Below, in pieces: positions 36,192-45,536 of a stretch of DNA of 64,000 nucleotides (position 1 is its first letter; every line of letters begins with the position of its first letter). The translations under genes were made by a program, and so were the position numbers. Below the pieces are notes generated by a model that searched no databases, was not told the origin of the DNA, and worked only from the letters and a program-made list of their open reading frames with translations. Source of the stretch: Dactylococcopsis salina PCC 8305 (GTDB lineage Bacteria; Cyanobacteriota; Cyanobacteriia; Cyanobacteriales; Rubidibacteraceae); NCBI RefSeq assembly GCF_000317615.1, contig NC_019780.1, forward strand, positions 3,717,009 to 3,781,008, given 5' to 3'.

Positions 36192-36345
36192 TGGGTAAAT
36201 TGTTAGGAGTAGAGTTTGCAATTCTAGTTGTTAATATAAGTTTTTCTAATTAAAAAGTAGCCCAAAATACTAGAAGACTTATCTGAAAATTGTTAGAGTG
36301 AAAGTTGCCTGACAAAAACGTCTTTCCTGAAATAAGTGATTAACC

Positions 36346-37095
36346 ATGATTTTAGAAACTCTCCCGAAAATGGAATCTTTTTCTCAGCCCAGTGGGCGAA
36401 CTGAAGTGTTAACTGTATTTTGTGATTTTGATGGACCATTAGTTGATGTTTCCGATCGTTACTACAATACTTATCAAATTGCCCTTAATCAAACTTATGA
36501 GCATTATCAGGAAGATGGCTCGTTTTTAACGCCTAACGTGCTGACAAAAGAGCAATTTTGGCAGATGAAACAAGAGCGAGTTTGTGATCAAGAAATTGCT
36601 TTACGTTCAGGCTTACAATTGCAACATATTCCTTATTTTGTTCAACAAGTGAGGGCAATTGTCAATGAATCTTTCTTGCTAAGAAAGGATAAGTTTCATC
36701 AGGGAGTGAATTGGGCGTTGGCGCTTCTCCATTGCCAAGGGGTGCGTTTGGTTGTGGTGACGTTACGCTGTCAGGAACAAGTGACCCAGCTTTTAAATAA
36801 TTATGGCTTGTTACGGTTGTTTAGTGGCGTTTATGGAACAACCGATGAAACGATCGCCTATCGTAATAATGTCGAATGCAAAACCGCCCTGTTGAAAAAA
36901 GCGATCGCGGAACATGGGGACGATCGCGCTTGTATGGTTGGCGATACGGAAGCCGACATTCTCGCCGCCCAAGCCACAGGAATCAGCGCGATCGCCCTCA
37001 CCTGTGGCATTCGTAGCAGTAATTATCTCCAACAATTTCAACCCGATTACATTGAAAACGATCTTCTTTCGCTTACAAAAACTTACCTGAGTTAA
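36346..37095 (+). CDS. HAD family hydrolase (phosphoglycolate phosphatase-like)
   Basis: 249 residues. HAD motif I FCDFDGPLVDVSDRYYNTY, motif II TLRCQ region and motif IV MVGDTEADILAAQATGI. Cap type C1. Substrate unknown; the family covers phosphoglycolate and similar phosphatases. Convergent with mreD, overlapping by 4 bases at their stops. Confidence 0.85.
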   Translation: MILETLPKMESFSQPSGRTEVLTVFCDFDGPLVDVSDRYYNTYQIALNQTYEHYQEDGSFLTPNVLTKEQFWQMKQERVCDQEIALRSGLQLQHIPYFVQQVRAIVNESFLLRKDKFHQGVNWALALLHCQGVRLVVVTLRCQEQVTQLLNNYGLLRLFSGVYGTTDETIAYRNNVECKTALLKKAIAEHGDDRACMVGDTEADILAAQATGISAIALTCGIRSSNYLQQFQPDYIENDLLSLTKTYLS

Positions 37096-37595
37096 TCTTT
37101 GTCCAGTTTGTCCCAAAAGTAGTTTAAGGGATAGTAAACCACTGGCGCCCATAAACTACTCAGCAACGCCGAGACGATCGCGATCGTTTGATGTTGAGTC
37201 CAAATTGTCGTCAAGCGAGAAAAGTCTAAAATCGTATATTGAAGGGCGGTAAAGGTTTCTGCAATCACTGCCATCACAAAGACAATCAGCGCGATCGAGA
37301 TGAAGTCTTCTTGAATATACTTTTCCTTATCAATCCGTCCTGTTAAAAATCCCACTAAAGCTAAACTAAACACATGAGAGGGACTTGATAGGCTCATCCC
37401 ATCTTGAATTAATCCCGCTGCCATCCCTCCGATTATCCCTTGCCAAGGCGGTCGTTTAATACTCCAAGCCACCACCCAAATTAACAACCAATGCGGTCCC
37501 AATCCCAATAAAACTGTCCCTTGAAAACGGGTTGGGGAAAGGAGGCCACACAAAAGCAGGGAACTGATAGTAATTAGACAATTCACAATTCGCAA
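37092..37595 (-). CDS. mreD: rod shape-determining protein MreD
   Basis: 167 residues, five membrane helices, with LGPHWLLIWVVAW, GIIGGMAAGLIQDGMS, FSLALVGFLTGRI and the C-terminal VVYYPLNYF. MreD is part of the elongasome with MreB and MreC. Normally it follows mreC, but neither mreB nor mreC is here; about 700 bases of repeats and then isrB lie upstream. Either the genes are split in this lineage or mreD is alone. Confidence 0.88.
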   Translation of the reverse strand: MRIVNCLITISSLLLCGLLSPTRFQGTVLLGLGPHWLLIWVVAWSIKRPPWQGIIGGMAAGLIQDGMSLSSPSHVFSLALVGFLTGRIDKEKYIQEDFISIALIVFVMAVIAETFTALQYTILDFSRLTTIWTQHQTIAIVSALLSSLWAPVVYYPLNYFWDKLDKD

Positions 37596-38291
37596 TTAAG
37601 AAGAATAGAAGACCAATAATGGTAACTCGCTCTCGACAGTGATGGATGTTGGGTTTCACCGAACCTACGGTGTTGATTGTTCGATTTTAAGGAATTATAT
37701 CAGGTTCGCCCGATCGATAAATTAGTCATTAGTCATTAGTCATTAGTCATTGGTCATTAGTCATTAGTCATTAGTCATTAGGTAGAGACCTTCCATACTT
37801 CGACAAGAGTTCGGCGAGGCTCACTCGAGCCGCTCAGTAACAGGAACGTCTGTATATTAGTCATTGGGAAAACTGATCTCTTACTAATCACGAAGGACAA
37901 AGAACGAAGGACAAAGGACAACCATGTAGGCTCTTGTGAAGCTAGCGCGAAACCCAACACCAATCATAAGTAAATACTCGATCGGGTCAGGGTTTCAGTT
38001 TAATTCAGCAAACCTAAACTAGAACTCAATCCATACAGTGATCGATGTTGGGTTTCACCCAACCTACTACTGACCGATCGATGTTGGGTTTCACTCAACC
38101 TACCATTCATCAAAGCCCCCCAGAATTGGGGGGTTGGGGGGCAACTCCCACTGACCGATCGATGTTGGGTTTCACTCAACCTACCATTCATCAAAGCCCC
38201 CCAGAATTGGGGGGTTGGGGAGCAACTCATCTATTCTTCGTGCTGGAGACTCCCAATATAATCGGTAACTGAGCGCGGTCGAAGTTCTGAT
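37596..38291. repeat. repeat-rich intergenic region upstream of mreD
   Basis: Contains several TTGGGTTTCA..ACCTA family copies (37646, 37922, 38046, 38081, 38164), an ATTAGTC heptamer array at 37722-37782 and a tandem duplication of an 81-bp unit (38070-38150 and 38151-38228). No gene is convincing. The end near 38230 is the likely right boundary of the isrB element. Confidence 0.8.
38070..38228. repeat. 81-bp tandem duplication
   Basis: Two near-identical copies, each with a TGACCGATCGATGTTGGGTT hairpin-family unit and a CCCCCCAGAATTGGGGGG segment. Recent duplication by sequence identity. Confidence 0.85.
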
Positions 38292-39389
38292 TTATTGGGA
38301 GAGGAAAGCACGTCCTCCTGTTTGTGTGTTTACGATTAAGTTAGTGTTTCGTTTCAAAAGTTGAGTCTTTTTGGCTGAAAATTGTCCCAATCTTTTCCAA
38401 TCAAAATCGGAAACCGATACTTGAGTTTTTGTATCACCCCCTACCCAACCTCTGAACTTAACTCCTTTCCTTTCTGTCTCGACATAATCTCCCTTACGGA
38501 AACCGTGTCTGGTTACTGTTCCTCCGTACTTCCGTCTTACCCCACCTTTAGCTGGAAGCATTAAGTGAAGCTGACGGCGACTAACTGGAGGTCTCTTGAT
38601 GACAGAAAAAGGAGCATTAGTTATCTCAACACTTCCCTCAAACCATCCTTTGTCTCCTTTTAAGTATTTGTACTTTAAGAAATCGTGGGAAGCTAAAGCC
38701 ACGCCATCAACGGCGTGAGTGGCAGGATTCTGATTTGATTTCTCTCGGTCTTTTTCCAAGCCTAGAGAATCTCGTCGTCTTGCTGTTTCCCACCCGAATT
38801 TAGTGGTGACGGGAGCAATGCTCGGCAGCCACTGTTCCGTCATTACCTTTTGTCCTACCATAACAGGAGAGAACCCCTTATCCCCTTTCGCTTTCAAGAT
38901 TTCGTAGATGATTGAGGAAATGGGAAAAAGTTGGGATAACTCTTTGACCACACGATATTCAAGCTGTCGGTTTGCCTTGATACTGGGAGGGAGTTTATGA
39001 CCTCGGCGGTTATCAAACCGTTTCTGACGATGAGCGCGTTGGTCAAAAGGGAGTTTACGGTTAATCCGCCGTCCTCTTCTTCCACGGCGCATCATGGCTC
39101 TGGTTTCCATGCGGTCTTTAACCCGTTGAAAGGGCAACTCTAAATGAGCAGTAAACAAAGTGGCTTGGGAAGACTGAACTCCTATTCCTGAGTAATGTTT
39201 CCCTGGGTCAACTCCCACCGCTATGGGTTGGATTTCTTCTCCAGAGTCAACAGTTAACTGGATAGCGAAGGAATGTAAGTCGTTTTTGTAAATCACCGCT
39301 TTTCCTTCTTTGAGCCAACGTCTAGCACGACTTGTTTTAGTCGGCATTAGTGGTCTTCCTTCTTTACTGATAACTGGTACACGATACAT
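38292..39389 (-). CDS. isrB: IsrB-type RNA-guided nickase (HNH-less IscB relative)
   Basis: 365 residues. PLMP domain at the N-terminus (PLMPTKTSRARRWLKEGKA, residues 13-31); RuvC-I VGVDPGKHYSGIGV (Asp61); Arg-rich bridge helix (101-130, RRGRRGRRINRKL); RuvC-II IIYEIL (Glu163); RuvC-III THAVDGVA (His225, Asp228). Only about 60 residues separate RuvC-II and RuvC-III, too short for an HNH domain, so this is IsrB rather than IscB. IsrB is an ancestor-like relative of Cas9 that nicks DNA under guidance of an omega RNA encoded just upstream. All RuvC acidic residues are present. A Lys/Arg-rich C-terminal part completes it. No IS200/605 TnpA is adjacent. Confidence 0.9.
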   Translation of the reverse strand: MYRVPVISKEGRPLMPTKTSRARRWLKEGKAVIYKNDLHSFAIQLTVDSGEEIQPIAVGVDPGKHYSGIGVQSSQATLFTAHLELPFQRVKDRMETRAMMRRGRRGRRINRKLPFDQRAHRQKRFDNRRGHKLPPSIKANRQLEYRVVKELSQLFPISSIIYEILKAKGDKGFSPVMVGQKVMTEQWLPSIAPVTTKFGWETARRRDSLGLEKDREKSNQNPATHAVDGVALASHDFLKYKYLKGDKGWFEGSVEITNAPFSVIKRPPVSRRQLHLMLPAKGGVRRKYGGTVTRHGFRKGDYVETERKGVKFRGWVGGDTKTQVSVSDFDWKRLGQFSAKKTQLLKRNTNLIVNTQTGGRAFLSQ

Positions 39390-39542
39390 GGATATAATCC
39401 TTACGCTCTGGAAGTTTTAAGTCTCCTCGCCCACCTAACTCAAGATGTCCCTTCTTAAGGCAACCCTCCAACAGGTTTTAGAGAGGTACAAACTGGAGAA
39501 GAATTTGTACGTCCGTGCCAGAGTTAGGCTCAATGGGCTATT
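39390..39542 (-). ncRNA. omega (HEARO) RNA, 3-prime portion
   Basis: 153 bases between the intron 2 3-prime end and the isrB ATG. On the minus strand it begins AATAGCCCATTGAGCC and contains several potential stems (GTACAAATTC / GAGTTTGTAC-like). By analogy with known IscB/IsrB systems the omega RNA lies directly upstream of the ORF. Inferred from position; no covariance model was run. Confidence 0.6.
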
Positions 39543-42204
39543 GTTACCTAAGCCAGAAGGTCGCCCTCCTGACTCGGCTTCAGAACGGTACGTGAAACTT
39601 TCGCTTCATACCGCTCCTCTTCAAACTACGCTGTACTAACAGAACTTCCCTGCGTAGTTTCCGATTTACGACCTTTCTTTGTTTTCTTTTGGGCTTTCTT
39701 TTGCCCTTTGTTATTCATTTGTCGTTGTCGGTCTTCAGCAGTTTTCTGATGGTGACAATGACGATGAAGTAATTGTAAATTCTTGTAATGGTCTTTGCCC
39801 CCTTCAGCTTTAGGGACGATGTGGTCAACCTCCACTACATCTTCATCCTTGATGTAAAGCCCACAACGAGTGCATCTGCCTTTCTGACGCTTCATCAGTG
39901 TAGCAACCCGTTTAGATACACCAGGGTATTCTCCCCGACGTTTACTCCAATACCGCCAATCTCCATCGTAAGGAGACCTTGTACCCTCGATTTTTATATG
40001 TCTTTCAACTGGTGTCCATGCGTGTTTCCACAATTCGTGCGTACCCGCAACAGGAGAATTTGGTACATCAGAAGGAGTTGAGAAGACCCATTTGTCTTTT
40101 CTATCCTCTTTAGTTAAATCTTTCTCCTTAGTCAAATGAAAGTATCTCTCTTCACACCATTTGAGGGTTTTGTTAGGATGACGGCGTTTAATCCAGCGAC
40201 GTAATTTGTTATAAACTAAATGGTCTATGTGTTTGAATGTCTCTTTTGAGCAGACTGTTTTGTGATAGTTGCACCATCCTATAATAATCGGATTTAGCTT
40301 CTCAATGATTACCTCTTGGGATTTACCTCTCATTGAGTCCAACACTTCCACAATCTTTTCATAGTGTGTTTTGACACTTTTGTCACTAGGTTTGATTATT
40401 GTCTTGAATCCGAGAAGATGACCACTACCATTCTCTCCAGAATGTTTCTTCCCGACCTTATATTGTCGGACGTTCCATCCTAGAAAATCGAACCCTGCTT
40501 TCGTTTCATCCGTATCATGCAAGGTGTGGCAAATTCTCGTCTTGCTCTCGCTTAATTCTAAGCCTAAGTCTTGTAACCATTGTTCAATCAGCATTTTTGC
40601 TTGTTGGATGATGGATTTATCCTTGTGGAGAACAACAAAATCATCTGCATACCTTACGATGGAGATACTCCGACGGTTTACCGACTTTCCTCCTCTTCCT
40701 TTCCAGGTTTCAGCCCATTGTTTTATGTACTCCTCCAGTCCATGCAGGGCGATGTTTGCCAATAGAGGACTTATCACCCCCCCTTGTGGTGTTCCCTCAT
40801 TTGTTGGCATCCAATCACCTCTATCCAAGACCCCCGATTTCAACCAAGCTCGAATTTGTCGAGCCATAGTCGGGGCTGTATTAAGTTTTTGTAAGAGAAC
40901 CTCGTGGTCAATACGGTCAAAGCATTTAGAGATATCTGCATCTAAAACCCATTTGGATTTTTGTTTAATAGTCCCATATATTGCTTCTCTCGCATCATGG
41001 CAAGAGCGTCCTGGTCTAAATCCGTACGAATTCGGCTCAAATTTTGCTTCCCATTCTGGCTCTATAGCCAATTTGAGAAGTGCCTGCCTCGCACGGTCTT
41101 CCATTACTGGAATACCCAAGCCACGTTTATCTTTGCGACCTGGTTTCGGAATCCAGACCCGTCTTAAGGATTTACCCTTCCCTGTAAGGGTCAGGTTTTC
41201 AGCAAGGCTCAATCGTTGTTTAGGACTTAGGCTTTTTACACCATCTATCCCTGCGGTATTCTTACCCTGGTTATCCTGCGAAATGCGCCGTACAGCTAAG
41301 AGTTTAGCGCACCAAGACCTCAACAATAATCTTTGGAGTTTGTGAACTTTAGCCACGTCACCACTTAGAGAAGCTCGATAAATCCGTTTTTGGAGCTTAA
41401 ACACCCGTATTTCAACCTCCTTCCAGTCAATCTGACTCCACTCCGTCTCTGCCATGAGATTAAACCCAAAGCCTAACCAGAGCATTAAAAAGGTCTTTGT
41501 CCGAGCATCACATTTATACTTCATTGAGTTCATAACTTTACCCTACTTCACTTATTATCTTCGTAATCTAAAGTGGCTACGTCTGCTTATCCTCCTTGTT
41601 AAAGAAGGCTTTTGCTTCTTAGCCAATCCTGCCCTCGTCCTACCTGACAAATGAGCCAGAGATTGCATCCCGACAGACTACTTGAGAAATCGACCTTCCC
41701 CAAGAGTATGAACGAAGGTTATTTCGTTTCTGATTTCCATTCATTGAGACTTTAGCCCCCTACTATCCTCCGAGTAAATCTATAGGTGTGATATAAGCTA
41801 CTTGATACTTATATCATTTTACTCTGGTCTTATTTCGACCCTTGCGACAGCCTTTACGCAAGTTCCTAATTACGAAGGTTCAAGCATAGGTTTGTTGACT
41901 AGACATAGCCTCTTGCTAGGGATTTACCAGTTTAGGCTTCCAGCAGTGACCCCATTTAACCCTGCTTCATCCTCAAGTGGTCAACTCTGTAGATGAGGGT
42001 TACGCTGTCCTCTCACACCCTGAGAGGGATGGGCTTGAATTAACGGGTTAGACCCTACCTATTTCTTAGCTGTTGCTCCACAGGCTCTCACCAACATGAA
42101 AATCAAATTGTCAAGGTTTTATACCCATAGGGTTTAACCAAGCTCTGGCTTATACCTTAGAGTTCGAGGGAACTAAGCGCGATTTCACCAGAAACGAATC
42201 GCAC
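39543..42204 (-). mobile_element. group II intron 2 (about 2662 nt), inserted in the isrB omega RNA region
   Basis: Minus strand. 5-prime end GTGCGATTCG at 42204. Domain V (34 nt) at 39583-39616 reads GAGCGGTATG ... CGTACCGTTC with a GAAA loop; domain VI has an 11-pair stem with GCGA loop and a bulged A (39549) seven bases from the end GGTAAC (39543). The RT gene lies in domain IV. The flanks, joined, give AAAGACTTG-AATAGCCC. Domains I-III are within 41456-42204. Confidence 0.88.
39626..41455 (-). CDS. ltrA: group II intron reverse transcriptase/maturase with HNH endonuclease
   Basis: 609 residues from the ATG at 41455 (MAETEWSQIDWKEVE); a frame upstream to 41533 adds a hydrophobic extension not seen in relatives. 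RT with RGLGIPVMEDRARQ, LDADISKCFDRIDH, GTPQGGVISPLLANIALHG and IVRYADDFVVLHK (YADD); maturase domain about 360-450; HNH CTRCGLYIKDEDVVEVDH, EGGKDHYKNLQLLHRHCH. It ends in a Lys-rich tail. Intact and probably active. Related to intron 1's protein but different in sequence. Confidence 0.94.
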   Translation of the reverse strand: MAETEWSQIDWKEVEIRVFKLQKRIYRASLSGDVAKVHKLQRLLLRSWCAKLLAVRRISQDNQGKNTAGIDGVKSLSPKQRLSLAENLTLTGKGKSLRRVWIPKPGRKDKRGLGIPVMEDRARQALLKLAIEPEWEAKFEPNSYGFRPGRSCHDAREAIYGTIKQKSKWVLDADISKCFDRIDHEVLLQKLNTAPTMARQIRAWLKSGVLDRGDWMPTNEGTPQGGVISPLLANIALHGLEEYIKQWAETWKGRGGKSVNRRSISIVRYADDFVVLHKDKSIIQQAKMLIEQWLQDLGLELSESKTRICHTLHDTDETKAGFDFLGWNVRQYKVGKKHSGENGSGHLLGFKTIIKPSDKSVKTHYEKIVEVLDSMRGKSQEVIIEKLNPIIIGWCNYHKTVCSKETFKHIDHLVYNKLRRWIKRRHPNKTLKWCEERYFHLTKEKDLTKEDRKDKWVFSTPSDVPNSPVAGTHELWKHAWTPVERHIKIEGTRSPYDGDWRYWSKRRGEYPGVSKRVATLMKRQKGRCTRCGLYIKDEDVVEVDHIVPKAEGGKDHYKNLQLLHRHCHHQKTAEDRQRQMNNKGQKKAQKKTKKGRKSETTQGSSVSTA

Positions 42205-42266
42205 CAAGTCTTTAGGACTCCGTTGGTAGAGTCAATCTCCCGTTATACCCGAAGGGTTAACGGGAG
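42205..42266 (-). ncRNA. omega (HEARO) RNA, 5-prime portion
   Basis: On the minus strand, a strong hairpin opens it: CTCCCGTTA pairs with TAACGGGAG around an inner ACCC-TTC-GGGT stem (9 + about 4 base pairs). It is followed by CCTAAAGACTTG and the intron junction. It lies right after the VWA gene stop (42275). Guide bases for an IsrB RNA are expected just 5-prime of this hairpin. Inferred. Confidence 0.55.
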
Positions 42267-42274
42267 TTCTTGAA

Positions 42275-42895
42275 TTAATCAGTAATTGCTTTCAGCAACA
42301 CATCTGGGAGGCTACTATTTCCCATTTCCGTCATCGTAATCGTGTCAACAATATCAAACTTTGCTCCCGCGTCTAATAATTGATCATCTAAGGCTTTTAA
42401 ATACTCAGTAACCTTCGCATCCTCCCCCACTTGAATCAGAGAAATGCCTAACTCATCATCGCGATCGAGCTTTCGGGAGGTTTCTATAATAAAACGCATC
42501 ACTCCTTTACGATCTTCAGGTTCTCCATCCGTAATCACTAAAATCGTTTCTCCGTTGGGTTTGGTTTCACCAGCCGCTTTGCGTTGAAAATAGTTTTCGA
42601 TCGCATCTTCTAACGCAGCCAGCAAATCCGTTTTTCCCATCGGATCATTTTCCGCATACACCTGAGAAACCTTACCTGATGTTACATTATCGTAACGTCT
42701 AAAGCGACTAGAAAAGAGATAAACCGTAATCCCATCGGGATCATATTCTTCGCACTGTTTCGCTAAAGCGTAAGTCGATTCTTGCGCCACTTCCCAGCGA
42801 GATTTCCCCCCTGGCTGATCTTGAGTGGACATACTCTGACTTTTGTCGATGAGTAATGTGTAATCTCGATTCCGAATTAAAGCATTTTCTTCCAC
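42275..42895 (-). CDS. VWA domain protein
   Basis: 206 residues. MIDAS motif DKSQSMS (Asp17, Ser19, Ser21) and TDGEPEDR; a von Willebrand A metal-binding domain alone, without signal peptide or membrane helix. Function unknown; such proteins often partner with AAA ATPases or tellurite-resistance-like systems. Downstream of ndhN on the same strand (24-base gap). Its 3-prime end is the likely source of the omega RNA guide. Confidence 0.8.
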   Translation of the reverse strand: MEENALIRNRDYTLLIDKSQSMSTQDQPGGKSRWEVAQESTYALAKQCEEYDPDGITVYLFSSRFRRYDNVTSGKVSQVYAENDPMGKTDLLAALEDAIENYFQRKAAGETKPNGETILVITDGEPEDRKGVMRFIIETSRKLDRDDELGISLIQVGEDAKVTEYLKALDDQLLDAGAKFDIVDTITMTEMGNSSLPDVLLKAITD

Positions 42896-42919
42896 GACTT
42901 CACCTTCCTGTCTCTACTT

Positions 42920-43396
42920 TTAAGCAGCGGCTAACAATGATGATAATTTCTCCCAACGGAAAGCGCGATCGCCCCCTAATTCCACAACCACTCTCACTTT
43001 CGGTTCAATTTCGTGAAACTTCGCCAAATAATCCAATTCTTGGCGGGAGAGAACAAACCCTTCAATCAGCCATAAGACTAACCCTTTTTTATTCTCAGGT
43101 AAGATATCTAATTGAGAATCCACGATCGGAGGCAGAAAATAAACATCTCCCACCGCCGCACTTTGACCAATATTTTTCTTTCCCAGATGAGCGGGACGAA
43201 CGCCATGCACCCTTTTTAAGTAGGAAGCGGGGTCTCCCAACCCTTTCGCCGTCAGATGCAGGGTGACATATCCCTTCGTGCGTAAACGACGCTGATAACG
43301 CCCTTCAAAGCCTCCTTCGGACGGCGCATAAACCGCCAGCGCCCCAGATGTTTCCAGATCACGAATAAACTTGTTACCAGTTGTTAATAGTGGCAT
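42920..43396 (-). CDS. ndhN: NAD(P)H-quinone oxidoreductase subunit N
   Basis: 158 residues. EGGFEGRYQRRLR, YLKRVHGVRPAHLGKKNIGQ, GLVLWLIEGFVLS and VVVELGGDRAFRW are family signatures. NdhN is a cyanobacterial/plastid-specific subunit of the NDH-1 complex (cyclic electron flow, respiration, CO2 uptake). Divergent from the ribosomal cluster. The VWA gene follows. Confidence 0.95.
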   Translation of the reverse strand: MPLLTTGNKFIRDLETSGALAVYAPSEGGFEGRYQRRLRTKGYVTLHLTAKGLGDPASYLKRVHGVRPAHLGKKNIGQSAAVGDVYFLPPIVDSQLDILPENKKGLVLWLIEGFVLSRQELDYLAKFHEIEPKVRVVVELGGDRAFRWEKLSSLLAAA

Positions 43397-43575
43397 CGGT
43401 TACTTTAATTTTTATAAAATCCTCAAGCCATATTTTGACACAATCTTAGGGGATAAAATCAGTTCTCATTGCATCTTGCATAAATCCTTTAGATTTGATA
43501 TAGTTATTGATTGTGACTCAAAAATCGGAAAAAGCAGTGTAACGCTCAAAGCACGAACTGCTGAAAACCGAATGA

Positions 43576-43865
43576 ACCCAAAATAACACCGAGATCGAGT
43601 CGCCTCGTCACGGAAACTGGAGAAACCCTTATCAGCTTTCTTCAAGTCTTGACGAAACCCAAGCGACTGTAGAAGCTCAGATTCTAACTAATCGCCCTTC
43701 TCAGACTCAATCAACAACACGAACAGTGGGTGTAGTGCGAAAACAATTGCAGTCGAAACCAGAAGGGAAAACCTAGATGAAATCGTTATTCTTGAGGACG
43801 CTAGTCGCTCCAAACCTCAATTGTATGGGGTAGAGCCGTCTTTGGGTCGCATCTTGTCATGGTAA
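43576..43865 (+). pseudogene. possible frameshifted gene remnant upstream of rplC
   Basis: A frame without a start (43576-43776, TEIESPRHGNWRNPYQ... ending KPEGKT) is followed directly by a second frame (43773-43865, LDEIVILEDASRSKPQLYG... ending GRILSW) that looks like its continuation. Together about 95 codons. No family is recognised. It lies between ndhN and rplC (gap 43397-43902). The rest of the gap holds the presumed ndhN and rplC promoters and shows no other signal. Confidence 0.35.
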
Positions 43866-43902
43866 ATCTTATATTGTTGTTTATTTTTAAGGGGGATCAT
43901 CT

Positions 43903-44544
43903 GTGTCTGTCGGTTTAATGGGTCGAAAACTGGGAATGACTCAAATTTTTGACCAAGAACAAGGAACTGCAATTCCCGTAACAGTGATTGAAGTCGGTCC
44001 CTGTACCGTCACCCAAATCAAAACCCCCAGTACGGATGGTTATAGCGCCGTTCAACTGGGTTATCGCAATACAAAAGAAAAACTGCTCACGAAACCCGAA
44101 TTAGGACATTTGAAAAAAGCAGACGCGCCTAACCTCAGTCACTTAAAAGAGTATCGGGTGCAAGATACCAGCGAGTATGAACTGGGACAATCTTTAAACG
44201 CGGAACTATTTAGTGAAGTGGAATTAGTAGATGTTAGGGGAACGAGTACGGGTCGCGGTTTTGCCAGTAATCATAAGCGTCACGGCTTCGCACGGGGTCC
44301 CATGACTCACGGCTCGAAAAACCATCGTCTTCCAGGGTCGATCGGACCTGGAACAACTCCAGGGCGAGTTTATCCAGGAAAACGAATGTCGGGACGCATG
44401 GGCGGAAAAACCGTCACCACCCGCAAATTAAAAGTGGTGCGAGTCGATAGTGAGAAAAACGTGATCTTGGTTAAGGGGTCAATTCCTGGGAAATCGGGAG
44501 GATTATTAAGCATTACTCCCAGTAATATCGTCGGGAAAGCCTAA
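43903..44544 (+). CDS. rplC: 50S ribosomal protein L3
   Basis: 213 residues from a GTG start with AAGGGGG 8 bases upstream. [37 protein letters not shown] and [15 protein letters not shown] are conserved. It opens the S10-like operon here; rpsJ (S10) is not adjacent, as is usual in cyanobacteria, where rplC often leads. It is an early assembly protein of the 50S subunit. Confidence 0.98.
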   Translation: MSVGLMGRKLGMTQIFDQEQGTAIPVTVIEVGPCTVTQIKTPSTDGYSAVQLGYRNTKEKLLTKPELGHLKKADAPNLSHLKEYRVQDTSEYELGQSLNAELFSEVELVDVRGTSTGRGFASNHKRHGFARGPMTHGSKNHRLPGSIGPGTTPGRVYPGKRMSGRMGGKTVTTRKLKVVRVDSEKNVILVKGSIPGKSGGLLSITPSNIVGKA

Positions 44545-44573
44545 GTGAAAGGAAAACTGGAAACAAACGAACT

Positions 44574-45206
44574 ATGGTTAACTGTGTCGTAAAAAATTGG
44601 CAAGGAGAAGCGGTGGGGGAAGCCACCCTAGAACTAAAAGTCGCCAAACCTGAAAACGCAGAACATATTGTCCATCGGGCAGTGGTTCGGCACACTACCA
44701 ATGCGCGTCAAGGTAGTGCTTCCACGAAAACGCGGTCAGAAGTGCGCGGTGGCGGACGCAAACCTTGGCGACAAAAAGGAACAGGACGCGCTCGCGCGGG
44801 TTCGAGTCGTTCCCCGTTATGGCGCGGTGGTGGTGTCATTTTTGGACCGAAACCCCGTGATTTCAATATTAAAATGAACCGCAAAGAACGGCGGTTGGCG
44901 TTGAGAACGGCTTTGGCAAGTCGAGGGGAAGATTTATTTGTGGTTGAACCCTTCGCGGAACAACTTCCCCAACCGAAAACGAAAGATTTGGCACAAGCGC
45001 TGACTCGTTGGGGGATTGAACCTGGCGTTAAGGTGTTGATGATCTTAGATGAGTTTGCGGATAATGTCGCTCTCTCAGCACGAAATTTGCCCAATGTGAA
45101 GTTAATTCGAGCCGACAGCTTGAATGTTTATGATGTTCTCTTGGCGCACAAGATTGTCACCACCCCCAGCGCGATCGAAAAAATTCAGGAGGTTTATGGT
45201 GATTGA
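44574..45206 (+). CDS. rplD: 50S ribosomal protein L4
   Basis: 210 residues. [39 protein letters not shown] and [17 protein letters not shown] are the loop and core motifs. L4 binds 23S rRNA and lines the exit tunnel. Its stop overlaps the rplW start (45196) by 11 bases. Confidence 0.98.
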   Translation: MVNCVVKNWQGEAVGEATLELKVAKPENAEHIVHRAVVRHTTNARQGSASTKTRSEVRGGGRKPWRQKGTGRARAGSSRSPLWRGGGVIFGPKPRDFNIKMNRKERRLALRTALASRGEDLFVVEPFAEQLPQPKTKDLAQALTRWGIEPGVKVLMILDEFADNVALSARNLPNVKLIRADSLNVYDVLLAHKIVTTPSAIEKIQEVYGD

Positions 45207-45501
45207 AAAAACTGAGCGTGACTTAATTGATTTAGTCCGCAAACCCGTGATTACGGAAAAAGCGATCGTTCTCTTAGAGCAGAACAAATATGTGTTTGAT
45301 GTGGCAAAAAAAGCCACTAAACCTGACATTAAAAAGGCGATCGAAACGTTATTTGAGGTGACAGTGACCAAGATTAACGTGCAGAATCTGCCTCCGAAAA
45401 AACGCCGCATGGGGAAATATATGGGGAAAAAAGCTCAATATAAGCGGGCGATCGTCACGTTAGCCGAAGACGATGAAATTACCCTATTCCCAGAAGTTTA
45501 A
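45196..45501 (+). CDS. rplW: 50S ribosomal protein L23
   Basis: 101 residues from the ATG at 45196, preceded by CAGGAGG, so the longer upstream frame is not used. [27 protein letters not shown] is conserved. It forms the exit-tunnel platform that binds trigger factor and SRP. Overlaps rplD. Confidence 0.97.
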   Translation: MVIEKTERDLIDLVRKPVITEKAIVLLEQNKYVFDVAKKATKPDIKKAIETLFEVTVTKINVQNLPPKKRRMGKYMGKKAQYKRAIVTLAEDDEITLFPEV

Positions 45502-45536
45502 ACTATTGTCTGTTGTCATAGCGCAAGGAAAAAAAT

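Noticed and set aside
38292..39389. Annotation as IscB or TnpB
   Set aside because: It has the PLMP and RuvC parts but no HNH, and no TnpB zinc finger, so IsrB fits best.
40524..41345. 273-codon plus-strand frame
   Set aside because: It is the complement of the intron 2 reverse transcriptase and lacks family features.
43371..43586. 71-codon frame beside ndhN
   Set aside because: Starts inside the ndhN 5-prime end on the other strand and has no conserved feature.
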